A stretch of DNA of 64,000 nt, taken from assembly GCA_934513685.1 (NCBI GenBank), contig CAKSWY010000004.1:45860-109859 (forward strand), given 5' to 3'. The translations under genes were made by a program, and so were the position numbers. This document shows positions 16,886-26,086 of this stretch, piece by piece. Under the pieces are notes generated by a model. It saw nothing but the letters and a program-made list of their open reading frames with translations. It searched no databases and had not been told where the DNA came from. Position 1 is the stretch's first letter. Each line of letters opens with the position of its first letter. This stretch comes from an uncultured Oscillospiraceae bacterium (GTDB lineage Bacteria > Bacillota > Clostridia > Oscillospirales > Ruminococcaceae).

Positions 16886-18163
16886 ATGAATGACTACCTT
16901 TCGATGAGCCATGAGCAGCTGCTGGAAGAGCAGGCGAAGCTGGCCGAGCTGTATGCCGGATATCAGGCAAAGAACCTGAAACTGGATATGTCCCGCGGCA
17001 AACCCTGTGTGGAACAGCTGGACCTTTCCGAAGAGATGTACCAGATGGTGGACAATTACATCGGCGAAAACGGTGTGGATGCCCGCAACTACGGCCTGCT
17101 GGAAGGTATGCCGGAGGCACGACGCTTCTTTGCGGAGCTGCTGGAAGTTACCCCGGAAGAGGTCATCGTGTGTGGCAACTCCTCCCTGAGCATGATGTAC
17201 TATCTGATCGACCTGGGCTGGCGCAAGGGTTTTGTGGATAGCCTGACCCCCTGGCGCTTCTGCCTGAGCAACAAGTTCCTGTGCCCCGTGCCCGGTTACG
17301 ACCGGCACTTCCGCGTGACCGAGTACTTCGGCTTCCAGCTCATTCCCGTGCCCATGAATGAGCACGGCCCTGACATGGACATGGTGGAGCGCCTGGTGAA
17401 GGACGAGGGCGTGAAGGGCATGTGGTGCGTGCCCAAGTACTCTAACCCGGACGGCTATGTGTACAGCGATGAGGTCATTCACCGGCTGGCTTCCATGGAG
17501 ACGGCGGCCAAGGACTTCAAGCTGATCTGGGACGATGCCTATTGCGTGCATCACCTCACCGATGAGGAAGTGTCCATCCCCAGCATTCTGGCGGAATGCA
17601 AGGAGGCCGGCCACCCCGAGCGGCCCCTGCTGTTCTGCTCCACCAGCAAGATCACCTACCCCGGCGCAGGTGTGGCGGCGGTGGCCGGCAGTGAGGCCAA
17701 CGTGCACTACATCACCGAGAACATGATGCCCATGGTCATCAGCTACGACAAGATGAACCAGCTGCGCCATGTGCAGTTCCTGAAGAACAAAGAGGGTGTG
17801 CTGGCCCATATGCGCAAGCACCGCAAGATTCTGGAGCCCAAGTTCAACTTGGTGAAGGAGACCTTCGCGAAAGAGCTGAACGGCTGCGGCAAAATTGCCC
17901 GCTGGACGGACCCCAAGGGCGGCTACTTCATCAGCCTGTACCTGCGGGAGGGCTGCGCCAAGCGCACCGTGCAGCTGTGCAAGGAGGCCGGCGTGGTGCT
18001 GACCGGCGCAGGCGCTGCCTACCCCTACGGCATTGACCCCCGCGACAGCCACCTGCGCATTGCCCCCACCTTCCCCAGCCTGGAAGAGCTGAAGACCGCG
18101 ACGGACCTGCTGTGCATCTGCGTGCGCATGGCCACGGTGGAGCAGCTGCTGCGCGAAGGCTGA
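16886..18163 (+). CDS. Aminotransferase class I/II, PF12897-type (probable aspartate aminotransferase)
   Basis: PLP enzyme of 425 residues. The N terminus LKLDMSRGKPCVEQLDLS and the block WCVPKYSNPDGYVYSDE are typical of the family once labelled MocR-like aminotransferase, now linked to aspartate aminotransferase subgroup 1c. The PLP Lys lies in FCSTSKITYPGAGVA. LIWDDAYCVHHL contains the Asp that contacts the PLP ring nitrogen. RIAPTFPS near the end supplies the carboxylate-binding Arg. GAGGGAGG is upstream of the ATG at 16886; an earlier in-frame ATG at 16811 is less likely. Likely reaction is aspartate/oxaloacetate transamination feeding the asd pathway. Confidence 0.85.
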   Translation: MNDYLSMSHEQLLEEQAKLAELYAGYQAKNLKLDMSRGKPCVEQLDLSEEMYQMVDNYIGENGVDARNYGLLEGMPEARRFFAELLEVTPEEVIVCGNSSLSMMYYLIDLGWRKGFVDSLTPWRFCLSNKFLCPVPGYDRHFRVTEYFGFQLIPVPMNEHGPDMDMVERLVKDEGVKGMWCVPKYSNPDGYVYSDEVIHRLASMETAAKDFKLIWDDAYCVHHLTDEEVSIPSILAECKEAGHPERPLLFCSTSKITYPGAGVAAVAGSEANVHYITENMMPMVISYDKMNQLRHVQFLKNKEGVLAHMRKHRKILEPKFNLVKETFAKELNGCGKIARWTDPKGGYFISLYLREGCAKRTVQLCKEAGVVLTGAGAAYPYGIDPRDSHLRIAPTFPSLEELKTATDLLCICVRMATVEQLLREG

Positions 18164-18329
18164 GCCGGAAGGCAGGCCCTGCAAGCGCCTGATTTTGATA
18201 AAACTGCAAAGACAGTTTGAGTTTTCGTAAATACTCCTGCTGCGGCTGCCCGGCCGCCGGTGAAGGCGTTTTGCCTGTGCCGGCAGCCGGGCGCTGTGCC
18301 GCGGCGGGATCTGGAGGTTCCCTGAAAGA

Positions 18330-20678
18330 ATGAAAAGACGAGCAAAACCCTGGCAGTTTTTCCTGCCGGCCATTTTGATTCTGGTGTTTGCGTATCTGGC
18401 CCTGTTCGGCCTGAGCCGCCAGACCGACAATGGCACCGTGACCTATGTGAAAGGTGCCAGCGACATTCGCTTCGGCATTGACATCAAGGGCGGCGTGGAC
18501 GTGACCTTCATGGTTGCGGACGGCACCGACGCCACCGATGAGCAACTGGACGCCGCCGAAAGCGTCATCCAGCAGCGGCTGGTGGGGCTGAACATCACCG
18601 ACAGCGAGGTGTATGTGGACTACAACAAGGACCGCATCATCGTGCGCTTCCCCTGGAAGACCGGCGAGACCGAGTTCAACCCCGAAACTGCCATTGATGA
18701 GATCGGCACCACCGCCCACATGACCTTCCACAAGGGCTCCAGCGAGAGCGGCGAGCTGATCTTTGACGGTTCCGCCGTCAAGTCCGCCAGCGCCCGCTAT
18801 GGTGCGGTCAGTGAGGCTGGCACCAACGAATACTATGTGGTGCTGGAGCTGAACGACGAGGGCCGTCAGGCCCTGGCAGATGCCACCACGGAGCTGTATG
18901 CCAGCAAGGGCATGATCAGCATCTGGCTGGACGACCAGTGCATCAGCGCTGCCACCGTGAACGACGCCATTACCGACGGCGTGGCGGTAATCACCGGCGG
19001 CTACAACAGCGCCACCGGCCAGCGGGGCTTTGCCCAGGAGGATGCCATCACTCTGGCCCGCCAGATCAATTCCGGCGCGCTGCCCTTTGCCCTCTCGGCA
19101 GAGAGCTACAGCACCCTGAGCCCCAGCCTGGGCAGCCAGAGCCTGGAGGCCATGGTGATCGCCGGCATCATTGCCTTCGTGCTCATCTGCGTGTTCATGA
19201 TCAGCGTTTACCGCCTGCCCGGCTTTGTGGCCTGCATCGGCCTGCTGGGCCAGATGGCGGGCACCATTGCCGCGGTGTCCGGCTTCTTCCCGGTGTTCAA
19301 CAGTTTTACCCTGACGCTGCCCGGCATTGCGGGCATTATTCTGGCCATCGGCATGGGTGTGGATGCCAACGTGATCACCGCCGAGCGCATCCGTGAGGAG
19401 CTTCGCGGCGGCAAGACCCTGGACGGCGCCCTGAAGGCCGGCTTCAGCCGCGGCCTGACCCCCATCATCGACGGCAACGTGACCATCGTGATCGTGGCCG
19501 TGGTGCTGATGGGCGCGTTTGGCCCCACCAACAGCCTGTGCGCCAAGCTGCTGACCCCGCTGTTCTTCATGTTTGGCCCCTCCACCGCCGGTACGGTGTA
19601 TTCCTTCGGCTACACGCTGCTGGTCGGCGTGCTGCTGAACTTCGTGTTCGGCGTGCTGTTCAGCCGCATCATGCTGCGGGGCATCTCGCAGATCAAGGCG
19701 CTGCGCAACCCCTGGCTGTATGGCGCCAGCAACAAGCCCGCGGCCAAGCAGCTGAATGTGGCCGGCAAGCGCAAGGTGTTCCTGGGCATTTCCGGCGGCA
19801 TTGCGGCAGTCGTGGTTCTGGCCTCCCTGATTCTGGGCGTCTCGATGGACATTCAGTTCAAGGGCGGCTCCATGATCGTGATGAGCTACGACGGCGAGAT
19901 CTCCATGTCGGAGGCACAGAAGGCGGCTGAGTCGGTTCTGGGCAAGGGCCTGACCCTGCAGAGCGGCTCCAACGCGGCCACCGGCCAGCAGACGGTGACC
20001 ATCAACCTGCCCGGCGCACAGACCCTCACCACGGAAGAGCTGCAGAGCCTGACGGATGCCCTGCAGGAGGCCTGCCCGGACAACCATATGGAACAGCTGC
20101 AGACCAGCACCGTGAACCCCACCATCGGCGGCGAGTTCCTGCGCAAGTGCCTGGTGGCGGTTGTGGCGGCCGTGGTGCTGATTCTGCTGTACATCGCCTG
20201 GCGCTTCCGCCGCATCGGCGGCCTGCCTGCCGGTGTGATCGCGGTGATCGCCCTGTTCAGCGACCTGGTTGCGGTGTTTGGTGCGTTTGTGCTGATGCGC
20301 ATTCCCCTCAACGGCAACTTTGTGGCGGCCATGCTCACCATTTTGGGTTACTCCATCAACGATACCGTGGTTATGTATGACCGCATTCGTGAAAACCGCA
20401 ACCTCTACGGCGACAAGATGCCCTTTGAAGAGCTGGTGAACCACAGCGTGAACCAGAGCCTGCGCCGTTCCATCAACACTACGCTGACCACCTGCCTGGC
20501 GCTGGCCACCATCTGCGTGATGGCCGTTGTGTTTGGGCTGGACAGCATCTTTACCTTTGCCATGCCCCTGATGGTCGGCATGATTTCCGGTGTTTACACC
20601 TCGCTGTGCCTGACCACCTCTCTGTGGGTGCTGTGGGAAGGCAAGCGCCCGAACAAGAAAAAGCATACCGCCCGTTAA
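18330..20678 (+). CDS. secDF: Fused protein translocase subunit SecDF
   Basis: A proton-driven accessory motor of the Sec translocon, 782 residues, with SecD (about 1-450) and SecF (about 470-780) in one chain and 12 predicted membrane helices. SecD shows FGIDIKGGVDVTFMV in the periplasmic base and GIAGIILAIGMGVDANVITA in helix 4, with the Asp used for proton transfer. SecF shows FKGGSMIV and GYSINDTVVMYDRIREN. GGAGG upstream gives the start. The fused form is common in Firmicutes. Confidence 0.97.
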   Translation: MKRRAKPWQFFLPAILILVFAYLALFGLSRQTDNGTVTYVKGASDIRFGIDIKGGVDVTFMVADGTDATDEQLDAAESVIQQRLVGLNITDSEVYVDYNKDRIIVRFPWKTGETEFNPETAIDEIGTTAHMTFHKGSSESGELIFDGSAVKSASARYGAVSEAGTNEYYVVLELNDEGRQALADATTELYASKGMISIWLDDQCISAATVNDAITDGVAVITGGYNSATGQRGFAQEDAITLARQINSGALPFALSAESYSTLSPSLGSQSLEAMVIAGIIAFVLICVFMISVYRLPGFVACIGLLGQMAGTIAAVSGFFPVFNSFTLTLPGIAGIILAIGMGVDANVITAERIREELRGGKTLDGALKAGFSRGLTPIIDGNVTIVIVAVVLMGAFGPTNSLCAKLLTPLFFMFGPSTAGTVYSFGYTLLVGVLLNFVFGVLFSRIMLRGISQIKALRNPWLYGASNKPAAKQLNVAGKRKVFLGISGGIAAVVVLASLILGVSMDIQFKGGSMIVMSYDGEISMSEAQKAAESVLGKGLTLQSGSNAATGQQTVTINLPGAQTLTTEELQSLTDALQEACPDNHMEQLQTSTVNPTIGGEFLRKCLVAVVAAVVLILLYIAWRFRRIGGLPAGVIAVIALFSDLVAVFGAFVLMRIPLNGNFVAAMLTILGYSINDTVVMYDRIRENRNLYGDKMPFEELVNHSVNQSLRRSINTTLTTCLALATICVMAVVFGLDSIFTFAMPLMVGMISGVYTSLCLTTSLWVLWEGKRPNKKKHTAR

Positions 20679-20687
20679 AACGGCCAG

Positions 20688-20728
20688 AAGGCATGGGGCT
20701 GGGGTTGGCCCCGGGACCCCATGCCTTT
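20688..20728 (+). terminator. secDF terminator
   Basis: An 11-bp stem (20688-20698 with 20717-20727), GC-rich, is followed by TTTTG. Confidence 0.85.
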
Positions 20729-20819
20729 TGTGCTTTTTATGAAGAAGGCCGCCAAAACAATGGGGCGGCCGGGCAGCGATTCTGCGCTGAAAATGGCGAA
20801 GAGAGGGGAGAGACGACCC

Positions 20820-21635
20820 GTGCAATGCGGCATTTCCACCGCCTGCTTTTATCCGCAGGATACCATGGAGGCATTGAGCAAAACCCAGCAGCTGGCCCCG
20901 CCCTGTATGGAGATCTTTCTGAATACATTCCGGGAGCTGGAGCCGGATTACGTGCAACGCCTGGCGGCGCAGCTGCGCTGCCGGAACACCAACCTGATTT
21001 CAATTCACCCGTTCAGCTCCAGCATGGAAACCTTCTTTTTCTTCAGCGAATACACGCCCCGCTTTGAGGACGGCCTGCGGCTGTACCGGCGCTATTTTGA
21101 GGTGTGCCGGATGCTGGGGGCACACATTCTGGTGCTGCATGGCAACGTGAAAAATCGTCCGCTGCCCCCGCAGGAACACGCCCGGCGCTTTTGCCGCCTG
21201 GCTGAAGAAGGCGAGAAATTCGGTGTGACCGTTGCCTATGAAAATGTGGTGCGCTGCCAGTGCGGTGACCCGCAGCAGGTGCTGGCCCTGCGCCAGTGTG
21301 CGGACCAGCCGGTTCGGTTTGTGCTGGACCTGAAGCAGGCCCGCCGGGCGGGCGTGACCGCCCTGGAAATGATGCGCGCCATGGGGCCGGAGAACATCTG
21401 CCACCTGCATCTGAGTGATGCGGACGAGCAGTACACCTGCCTGCCGCCCGGCGAGGGGCATGAGGATCTGACCGGGCTGCTGCGGGAACTGCGGCAGGGC
21501 GGCTTTGCCGGTGACGGCGTGATCGAGCTGTATCGGGACAGCTACCGGGAGACCGGCCAGCTGACCCGGGCCATGGCCCATGTGCAGCGCCTGGCGGATG
21601 AGGTCTGGCAGGGCGTGCCGGGCAATTCCCATTGA
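20820..21635 (+). CDS. Xylose-isomerase-like TIM-barrel protein (sugar phosphate isomerase/epimerase family)
   Basis: A protein of 271 residues. Strand ends carry candidate metal ligands: LVLHGN, VAYENVVR (Glu), FVLDLKQA (Asp) and NICHLHLSDADEQYTCLPPG, then GVIELYRDSY (Glu). This arrangement matches AP_endonuc_2 superfamily epimerases and isomerases rather than endonuclease IV. The start is GTG at 20820 with GAGGGGAG nine bases upstream; in-frame ATGs further up (20721) lie in the secDF terminator. No substrate can be deduced from neighbours secDF and nrdR. Confidence 0.8.
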   Translation: MQCGISTACFYPQDTMEALSKTQQLAPPCMEIFLNTFRELEPDYVQRLAAQLRCRNTNLISIHPFSSSMETFFFFSEYTPRFEDGLRLYRRYFEVCRMLGAHILVLHGNVKNRPLPPQEHARRFCRLAEEGEKFGVTVAYENVVRCQCGDPQQVLALRQCADQPVRFVLDLKQARRAGVTALEMMRAMGPENICHLHLSDADEQYTCLPPGEGHEDLTGLLRELRQGGFAGDGVIELYRDSYRETGQLTRAMAHVQRLADEVWQGVPGNSH

Positions 21636-21698
21636 AATAACCCCAGGTTTCCCCAAGAGGGAAACAGCTTTGAATACTTCCCAGAGGAGGAACTGACC

Positions 21699-22160
21699 AT
21701 GAAATGTCCCTATTGCGGTGAGGCCGATTCCAAAGTGATTGATTCCCGCCCGGCAGACGATGGGGCGCGCATTCGCCGCCGCCGGGAGTGCCCGCGCTGC
21801 AAAAGACGCTTTACAACGTATGAAGTGGTGGAGACGGTCCCCATGATGGTGGTCAAAAAAGATCGCTCGCGGGAGGCGTTTGACCGCCAGAAACTGCTGC
21901 GCGGCCTGCAGCGGGCCTGCGAAAAGCGCCCGGTGACCTACGAAATGTTGGAAAAAGCCGTGGACAACATCGAGCAGGTTCTGATGAGCGGCTATGAGCG
22001 CGAGGTGGGCAGCGGCCGCATTGGCGAGCTGGCCATGGAGGAGCTGAAGCAGATCGACGAGGTGGCCTATGTACGGTTTGCCTCGGTGTATCGTCAGTTC
22101 AGTGACATTGACACGTTTATGAAAGAGCTGAAGCAGCTGCTGAACAATCGGGAGCAGTGA
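21699..22160 (+). CDS. nrdR: Transcriptional repressor NrdR
   Basis: A 153-residue repressor of ribonucleotide reductase genes. The N-terminal zinc ribbon has two CxxC pairs (CPYCGEADSKVIDSR and CPRCKRRFTTYE), followed by the basic RIRRRREC DNA-contact segment and an ATP-cone domain that senses ATP/dATP (VVKKDRSREAFDRQKLLRGL). GAGGAGG upstream. The length is exactly that of the family. No nrd genes are in the window. Confidence 0.98.
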   Translation: MKCPYCGEADSKVIDSRPADDGARIRRRRECPRCKRRFTTYEVVETVPMMVVKKDRSREAFDRQKLLRGLQRACEKRPVTYEMLEKAVDNIEQVLMSGYEREVGSGRIGELAMEELKQIDEVAYVRFASVYRQFSDIDTFMKELKQLLNNREQ

Positions 22161-22250
22161 GCGCAGTGCGATGCACGGCCAGCCGGGTGTCCGGCTTTGT
22201 GCAGCGCCGCGTTGCCAATGATAAAATGCAGAAGAGCAGAGAGGTGCTTT

Positions 22251-23048
22251 ATGAAAACAGCATTGACCATTGCGGGCAGTGATTCCAGCGGCGGCGCCGG
22301 AATTCAGGCGGACATCAAAACCATGACGGCCAACGGCGTGTATGCCATGAGCGCCATTACCGCCCTGACCGCCCAGAACACCACCGGCGTTTACGGCATT
22401 ATGGAAGTCACGCCGGAATTTCTGGCCAACCAGCTGGACTGTATCTTTACGGACATCCGGCCGGACGCCGTGAAAACCGGCATGGTGTCCTCCAGTGCGC
22501 TGATCGAGGTGATCGCCCAGAAGCTGACCCAGTACAAGGCCGAAAATCTGGTCATCGACCCGGTGATGGTGGCCACCAGCGGGGCAAAGCTCATCAGCGA
22601 CGAGGCCATTGAAACGCTGAAGGGCAAGCTGCTCGGGCTGGCCACCCTCATTACCCCGAACATTCCGGAGGCCCAGGTGCTCAGCGGAATGGACATCCGC
22701 ACCGCCGAGGACATGGAGCGGGCGGCCAAGGCCATTTACGAGGCCTATGGCTGTGCCGTTCTGTGCAAGGGCGGCCACCAGCTGAACGATGCCAACGACC
22801 TTCTGTACAGCAAAGAGGGCGCCCGTTGGTATCAGGGCCGGCGCATTGCCAACCCCAACACCCACGGCACGGGGTGCACCCTGTCCAGCGCCATTGCCTC
22901 CAATCTGGCCAAGGGCTGCGGCCTGGACGAAGCGGTGGAGCGGGCGAAAGCCTACATCTCCGGCGCACTGGCCGCCATGCTGGATCTGGGCAAGGGCAGC
23001 GGCCCGATGAACCATATGTTTGATCTGAAAGGCACCTTTGCGGAATAA
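22251..23048 (+). CDS. thiD: Hydroxymethylpyrimidine / phosphomethylpyrimidine kinase
   Basis: Ribokinase-family enzyme, 265 residues, giving HMP-pyrophosphate for thiamine synthesis. IAGSDSSGGAGIQADIKTM is the N-terminal substrate motif, and NTHGTGCTLSSAIA contains the anion hole and catalytic Cys/Asp region. An in-frame start at 22197 is less likely than the ATG at 22251 with AGAGAGGTG upstream. It lies about 5 kb from thiC and is not under the TPP riboswitch seen there. Confidence 0.94.
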   Translation: MKTALTIAGSDSSGGAGIQADIKTMTANGVYAMSAITALTAQNTTGVYGIMEVTPEFLANQLDCIFTDIRPDAVKTGMVSSSALIEVIAQKLTQYKAENLVIDPVMVATSGAKLISDEAIETLKGKLLGLATLITPNIPEAQVLSGMDIRTAEDMERAAKAIYEAYGCAVLCKGGHQLNDANDLLYSKEGARWYQGRRIANPNTHGTGCTLSSAIASNLAKGCGLDEAVERAKAYISGALAAMLDLGKGSGPMNHMFDLKGTFAE

Positions 23049-23077
23049 ACCGACAAACCGGAAGAAAGGGGAAGAAC

Positions 23078-25396
23078 ATGAAGTGCATTGTGCTGGCGGG
23101 AGGAACCGGTGACCGGCTGTGGCCGCTCTCCCGCAGGGACTTTCCGAAACAGTTTGTTCCCCTGAAAAACAACCATTCACTGTTTCAGGAGGCCATTGCC
23201 CGCAATCTGGCCTTCTGCGATGAGTTCTGGATCGTGACGGCGGCCCAGTACCGGCACATTGTGGAGGGTCAGCTTCAGGATTTTCGGGAGCTGAAATTCC
23301 GCTGCTTCTGCGAAGAAGAGGGCCGCCGCACCGCCCCGGCGCTGGTGCTGGCCTGCCTGTGCGCCCCGGAATCAGAAAGCTTTCTGGTGGTTTCCACCGA
23401 CCATGTGATCGACGGGGAGGGCTACAAGGAAGCCATTCAAGAGGGCACGGCCCTGCTGAAGCAGGGGCGGCTGGTGTGCCTTGGCGTGCGGCCGAGAAGC
23501 GGTGCGGAGGGGTACGGCTTTCTGCACCAGAACGCGGACGGCGTGGCCTATCGCACTCCCCATGGCGGCGAAGAGGCCTGCCGCCTGATGCAGGAGGGCT
23601 GGCTGTGGGATACCGGCCTGTTGATGGGCCGCGCAGGGGATTTTCTGCATGAAATGAACCGATACTGCCCGGAGCTGGTGGAGCGGATGGCCCACTGCCT
23701 GCGCCGCCTGGACCGAAGCGGCCGCTATGTAACGGTGCCTGCCGCTGCCATGGCCCAGGTGCCCGCGGTGAGCCTGGGCGATGCCCTGACCGCCCGAAGC
23801 AGCCGGATGACCCTGCTGGAGGGCAGCTTTGACTGGCAGCGGGTGGTGAACCTGGAATCTCTCCGGGAGTATTACCGGCAGGATGTGGGGCACACCATTC
23901 AGGAGGGCTGCAAGAATGTGGCGCTGCTGAACTTTGCGCCCGGGCAGCTGATTGCGGCCACTGGGCTGGAAGGGGTAACGGTGGTGAACACTTCCGATGC
24001 CGTCTATCTGGCCCGGGCGGACCAGACCGATCAGGTGCGGCGGCTGCTGGCGGAGCATCAGGAAGAGTCCGCCGGGCATTTTGATGAAGCCGACGTGTAT
24101 TATACGGCCTGGGGCGTCAAGCAGCGGCTCAGCGCCGGGCCGGGCTATCAGGTGAAAAAGCTCACGGTGTTCCCGGGACGCAGCCTGACAAACCATATGC
24201 ACCACCGCCGCAGTGAGCAGTGGTCCATCGTGAAAGGGCAGGCGGCCATTGCGCTGGACGGTGAGCGCAGAATCTATGACGTGGGCGAGAGCGTGCTGGT
24301 GCGGCCCGGCGTGGCCCATCAGCTGACCAACCCCGGCGCGGAGGATCTGGTGCTGATCGAGGTGAGCCTGGGCGAGCTGGCTCCTGCCCGGCAAGACGGC
24401 GACCTGCAGGAGATGCCCCAGAGCGGCGATGGCCGGGAAATGGCGGCAGACCCCATTCTGCGGCTGGAGCCGGTGTTCAAGGACAACCTCTGGGGCGGCA
24501 CCGCCCTTCGGGACCGGTACGGCAAGCACTGCGATTACGACGTGATTGCGGAAAGCTGGGAGCTTTCGGCCCATGAGGCCGGGCAGAGCCTGGTGGCCAG
24601 CGGCCCGGCCCGCGGAATGCCCTTCGGCGAATATCTTGCGCGGATCGGCCGGGGACGCTGGGGCTGGAAATGCCAGGCACAGGAGCGCTTCCCGCTGCTG
24701 ATCAAGCTCATTGATGCCCGGAAGGACCTGTCCATTCAGGTGCATCCCGGCGATGAATATGCATTGGCCCGGGAAAACGAGTACGGAAAAAACGAGATGT
24801 GGTACATCATGGACTGCCAGCCCGGCGCCCGGCTTTACTGCGGCTTTTCCCAGCCGGTGAGCAAGGAAGAGGTGGCAGCCCGGGTGAAGAACGGAACCCT
24901 CACGCAGGTGCTGAACGAGGTGCCGGTGCACAAGGGGCAGGTGGTGTTCATTCCGGCGGGCATGGTGCATGCCATCGGGGCGGGTATTCTGCTGTGCGAG
25001 GTGCAGCAAAGCTCCAATGTGACCTACCGGCTGTACGACTATGGCCGGAAGGACCGGTATGGCCAGCTGCGGCAGCTGCATCTGGAGAAAGCGCTGGATG
25101 TGCTGGACACCACGGCCCGGCCGCAGATTCTGGAAGCCCGGGAGAACGAGGAGGGCCGCGCCCTCCTGTGCGCCTGCAAGTATTTTTCCGTGGAGCGTCA
25201 GCGCGTCTGCGGAAAAACCGCCTTGGCGGGTGACGATGCAAGCTTTACCGCCCTGATGTTTCTGGAAGGCCACGGCACGGTGCAGGCCGAGGACACCACC
25301 TTGCCCTGGAAGAGCGCTGACTGCTTCTTTGTGCCGGCCGGCCGCCGGCCCATCCTTCTGGAGGGTGAAGGTACGCTTCTGGTGGTGCGGCTGTAA
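23078..25396 (+). CDS. Three-domain mannose-phosphate enzyme: GDP-mannose pyrophosphorylase, type II cupin and type I mannose-6-phosphate isomerase
   Basis: A 772-residue fusion. Residues 1 to about 265 form a nucleotidyltransferase of the mannose-1-phosphate guanylyltransferase type (VLAGGTGDRLWPLSR, PKQFVPL, STDHVI). Residues about 350-430 form the ManC-type cupin (LTNHMHHRRSEQW). Residues about 450-700 form a zinc type I phosphomannose isomerase (LWGGTALRDRYGK, IQVHPGDEYA, KNEMWYI, MVHAIGAG), followed by its C-terminal cupin. Together these would take fructose-6-phosphate and mannose-1-phosphate towards GDP-mannose; a phosphomannomutase is still needed. Two isomerase-type domains in one chain looks redundant. 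The start is 29 bases after thiD. Confidence 0.85.
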   Translation: MKCIVLAGGTGDRLWPLSRRDFPKQFVPLKNNHSLFQEAIARNLAFCDEFWIVTAAQYRHIVEGQLQDFRELKFRCFCEEEGRRTAPALVLACLCAPESESFLVVSTDHVIDGEGYKEAIQEGTALLKQGRLVCLGVRPRSGAEGYGFLHQNADGVAYRTPHGGEEACRLMQEGWLWDTGLLMGRAGDFLHEMNRYCPELVERMAHCLRRLDRSGRYVTVPAAAMAQVPAVSLGDALTARSSRMTLLEGSFDWQRVVNLESLREYYRQDVGHTIQEGCKNVALLNFAPGQLIAATGLEGVTVVNTSDAVYLARADQTDQVRRLLAEHQEESAGHFDEADVYYTAWGVKQRLSAGPGYQVKKLTVFPGRSLTNHMHHRRSEQWSIVKGQAAIALDGERRIYDVGESVLVRPGVAHQLTNPGAEDLVLIEVSLGELAPARQDGDLQEMPQSGDGREMAADPILRLEPVFKDNLWGGTALRDRYGKHCDYDVIAESWELSAHEAGQSLVASGPARGMPFGEYLARIGRGRWGWKCQAQERFPLLIKLIDARKDLSIQVHPGDEYALARENEYGKNEMWYIMDCQPGARLYCGFSQPVSKEEVAARVKNGTLTQVLNEVPVHKGQVVFIPAGMVHAIGAGILLCEVQQSSNVTYRLYDYGRKDRYGQLRQLHLEKALDVLDTTARPQILEARENEEGRALLCACKYFSVERQRVCGKTALAGDDASFTALMFLEGHGTVQAEDTTLPWKSADCFFVPAGRRPILLEGEGTLLVVRL

Positions 25397-25428
25397 GCCG
25401 GGCCTTGAGCAAGAAGGAGAAACCAACG

Positions 25429-25944
25429 ATGCTTCACGTTTATTATGGAGACGGAAAGGGAAAAACCACGGCGGCCATCGGGCTGGCCGTGCGTGCCCTT
25501 GGCTGTGGGCAGGCAGTTTGTCTGGTGCAGTTTTTGAAGGGCCGTGGTACCGGCGAGGTGGATTTTCTGGAGAAAACACCGGGCATCACCATTCTGCGAG
25601 GCAAAACGGCCTCCTGCTTTACCTTCCAGATGAACGAAGCACAGAAGGCGGAATGCGCCCAGCGGCAGGCGGAGATTTTTGACGAGGGCCTGGCCATGGC
25701 GCGGCAGGGCCGGTGCAATTTGCTGGTTCTGGACGAGGTGCTGGATGCAGCGCGCCTGGGCTTTTTGCCGGAGGACGCATTGCGGGAGCTGACCAGGCAA
25801 ACGGCCCTTGCGGCGGAAGTGGTGGTGACGGGCCGCGGCCCCGCCCCCTGGCTGCTGGAAGCGGCCGACTATGTGACCCATATGGTGAAGGAAAAGCACC
25901 CCTACGACCGGGGCATTTCGGCCCGGCGCGGGGTGGAATACTGA
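25429..25944 (+). CDS. cobA: Cob(I)alamin adenosyltransferase, CobA/BtuR type
   Basis: Transfers the adenosyl group of ATP to cob(I)alamin or corrinoid. The protein has 171 residues. The inverted P-loop GDGKGKTTAAIGLAVRA is at the N terminus, then LVQFLKG, NLLVLDEVLDA (Walker-B-like) and VVVTGRGPAPWLLEAADYVT, all family-specific. An in-frame TTG at 25405 is possible, but AAGGAGA favours the ATG at 25429. No other cobalamin genes are nearby, so salvage is likely. Confidence 0.94.
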   Translation: MLHVYYGDGKGKTTAAIGLAVRALGCGQAVCLVQFLKGRGTGEVDFLEKTPGITILRGKTASCFTFQMNEAQKAECAQRQAEIFDEGLAMARQGRCNLLVLDEVLDAARLGFLPEDALRELTRQTALAAEVVVTGRGPAPWLLEAADYVTHMVKEKHPYDRGISARRGVEY

Positions 25945-25981
25945 CAGGCGCCCAAACCGGCTGCAAAATCGGCGGGTGCGG

Positions 25982-26010
25982 TTGCCAAACCGGGGCATTT
26001 CGCCTATAAT
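25982..26010 (+). promoter_or_regulatory. Promoter of lysA
   Basis: TTGCCA (25982-25987), 17-base spacer, TATAAT (26005-26010). The leader to the ATG is about 70 bases and holds no riboswitch. Confidence 0.8.
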
Positions 26011-26086
26011 GGTACTATTGCGTAATAAAGCGCCTGGAATCGACTGCTGCGAACTGGGCGATAAACAATCGAGGGGATGGATTGCA

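Noticed and set aside
14062..20957. Very long minus-strand open frames (878 codons at 14062-16698 and 1008 codons at 17931-20957)
   Set aside because: They are antisense to yajC, the permease, the aminotransferase and secDF. His/Gln/Gly-rich composition and lack of family motifs show they are by-products of GC-rich codon use.
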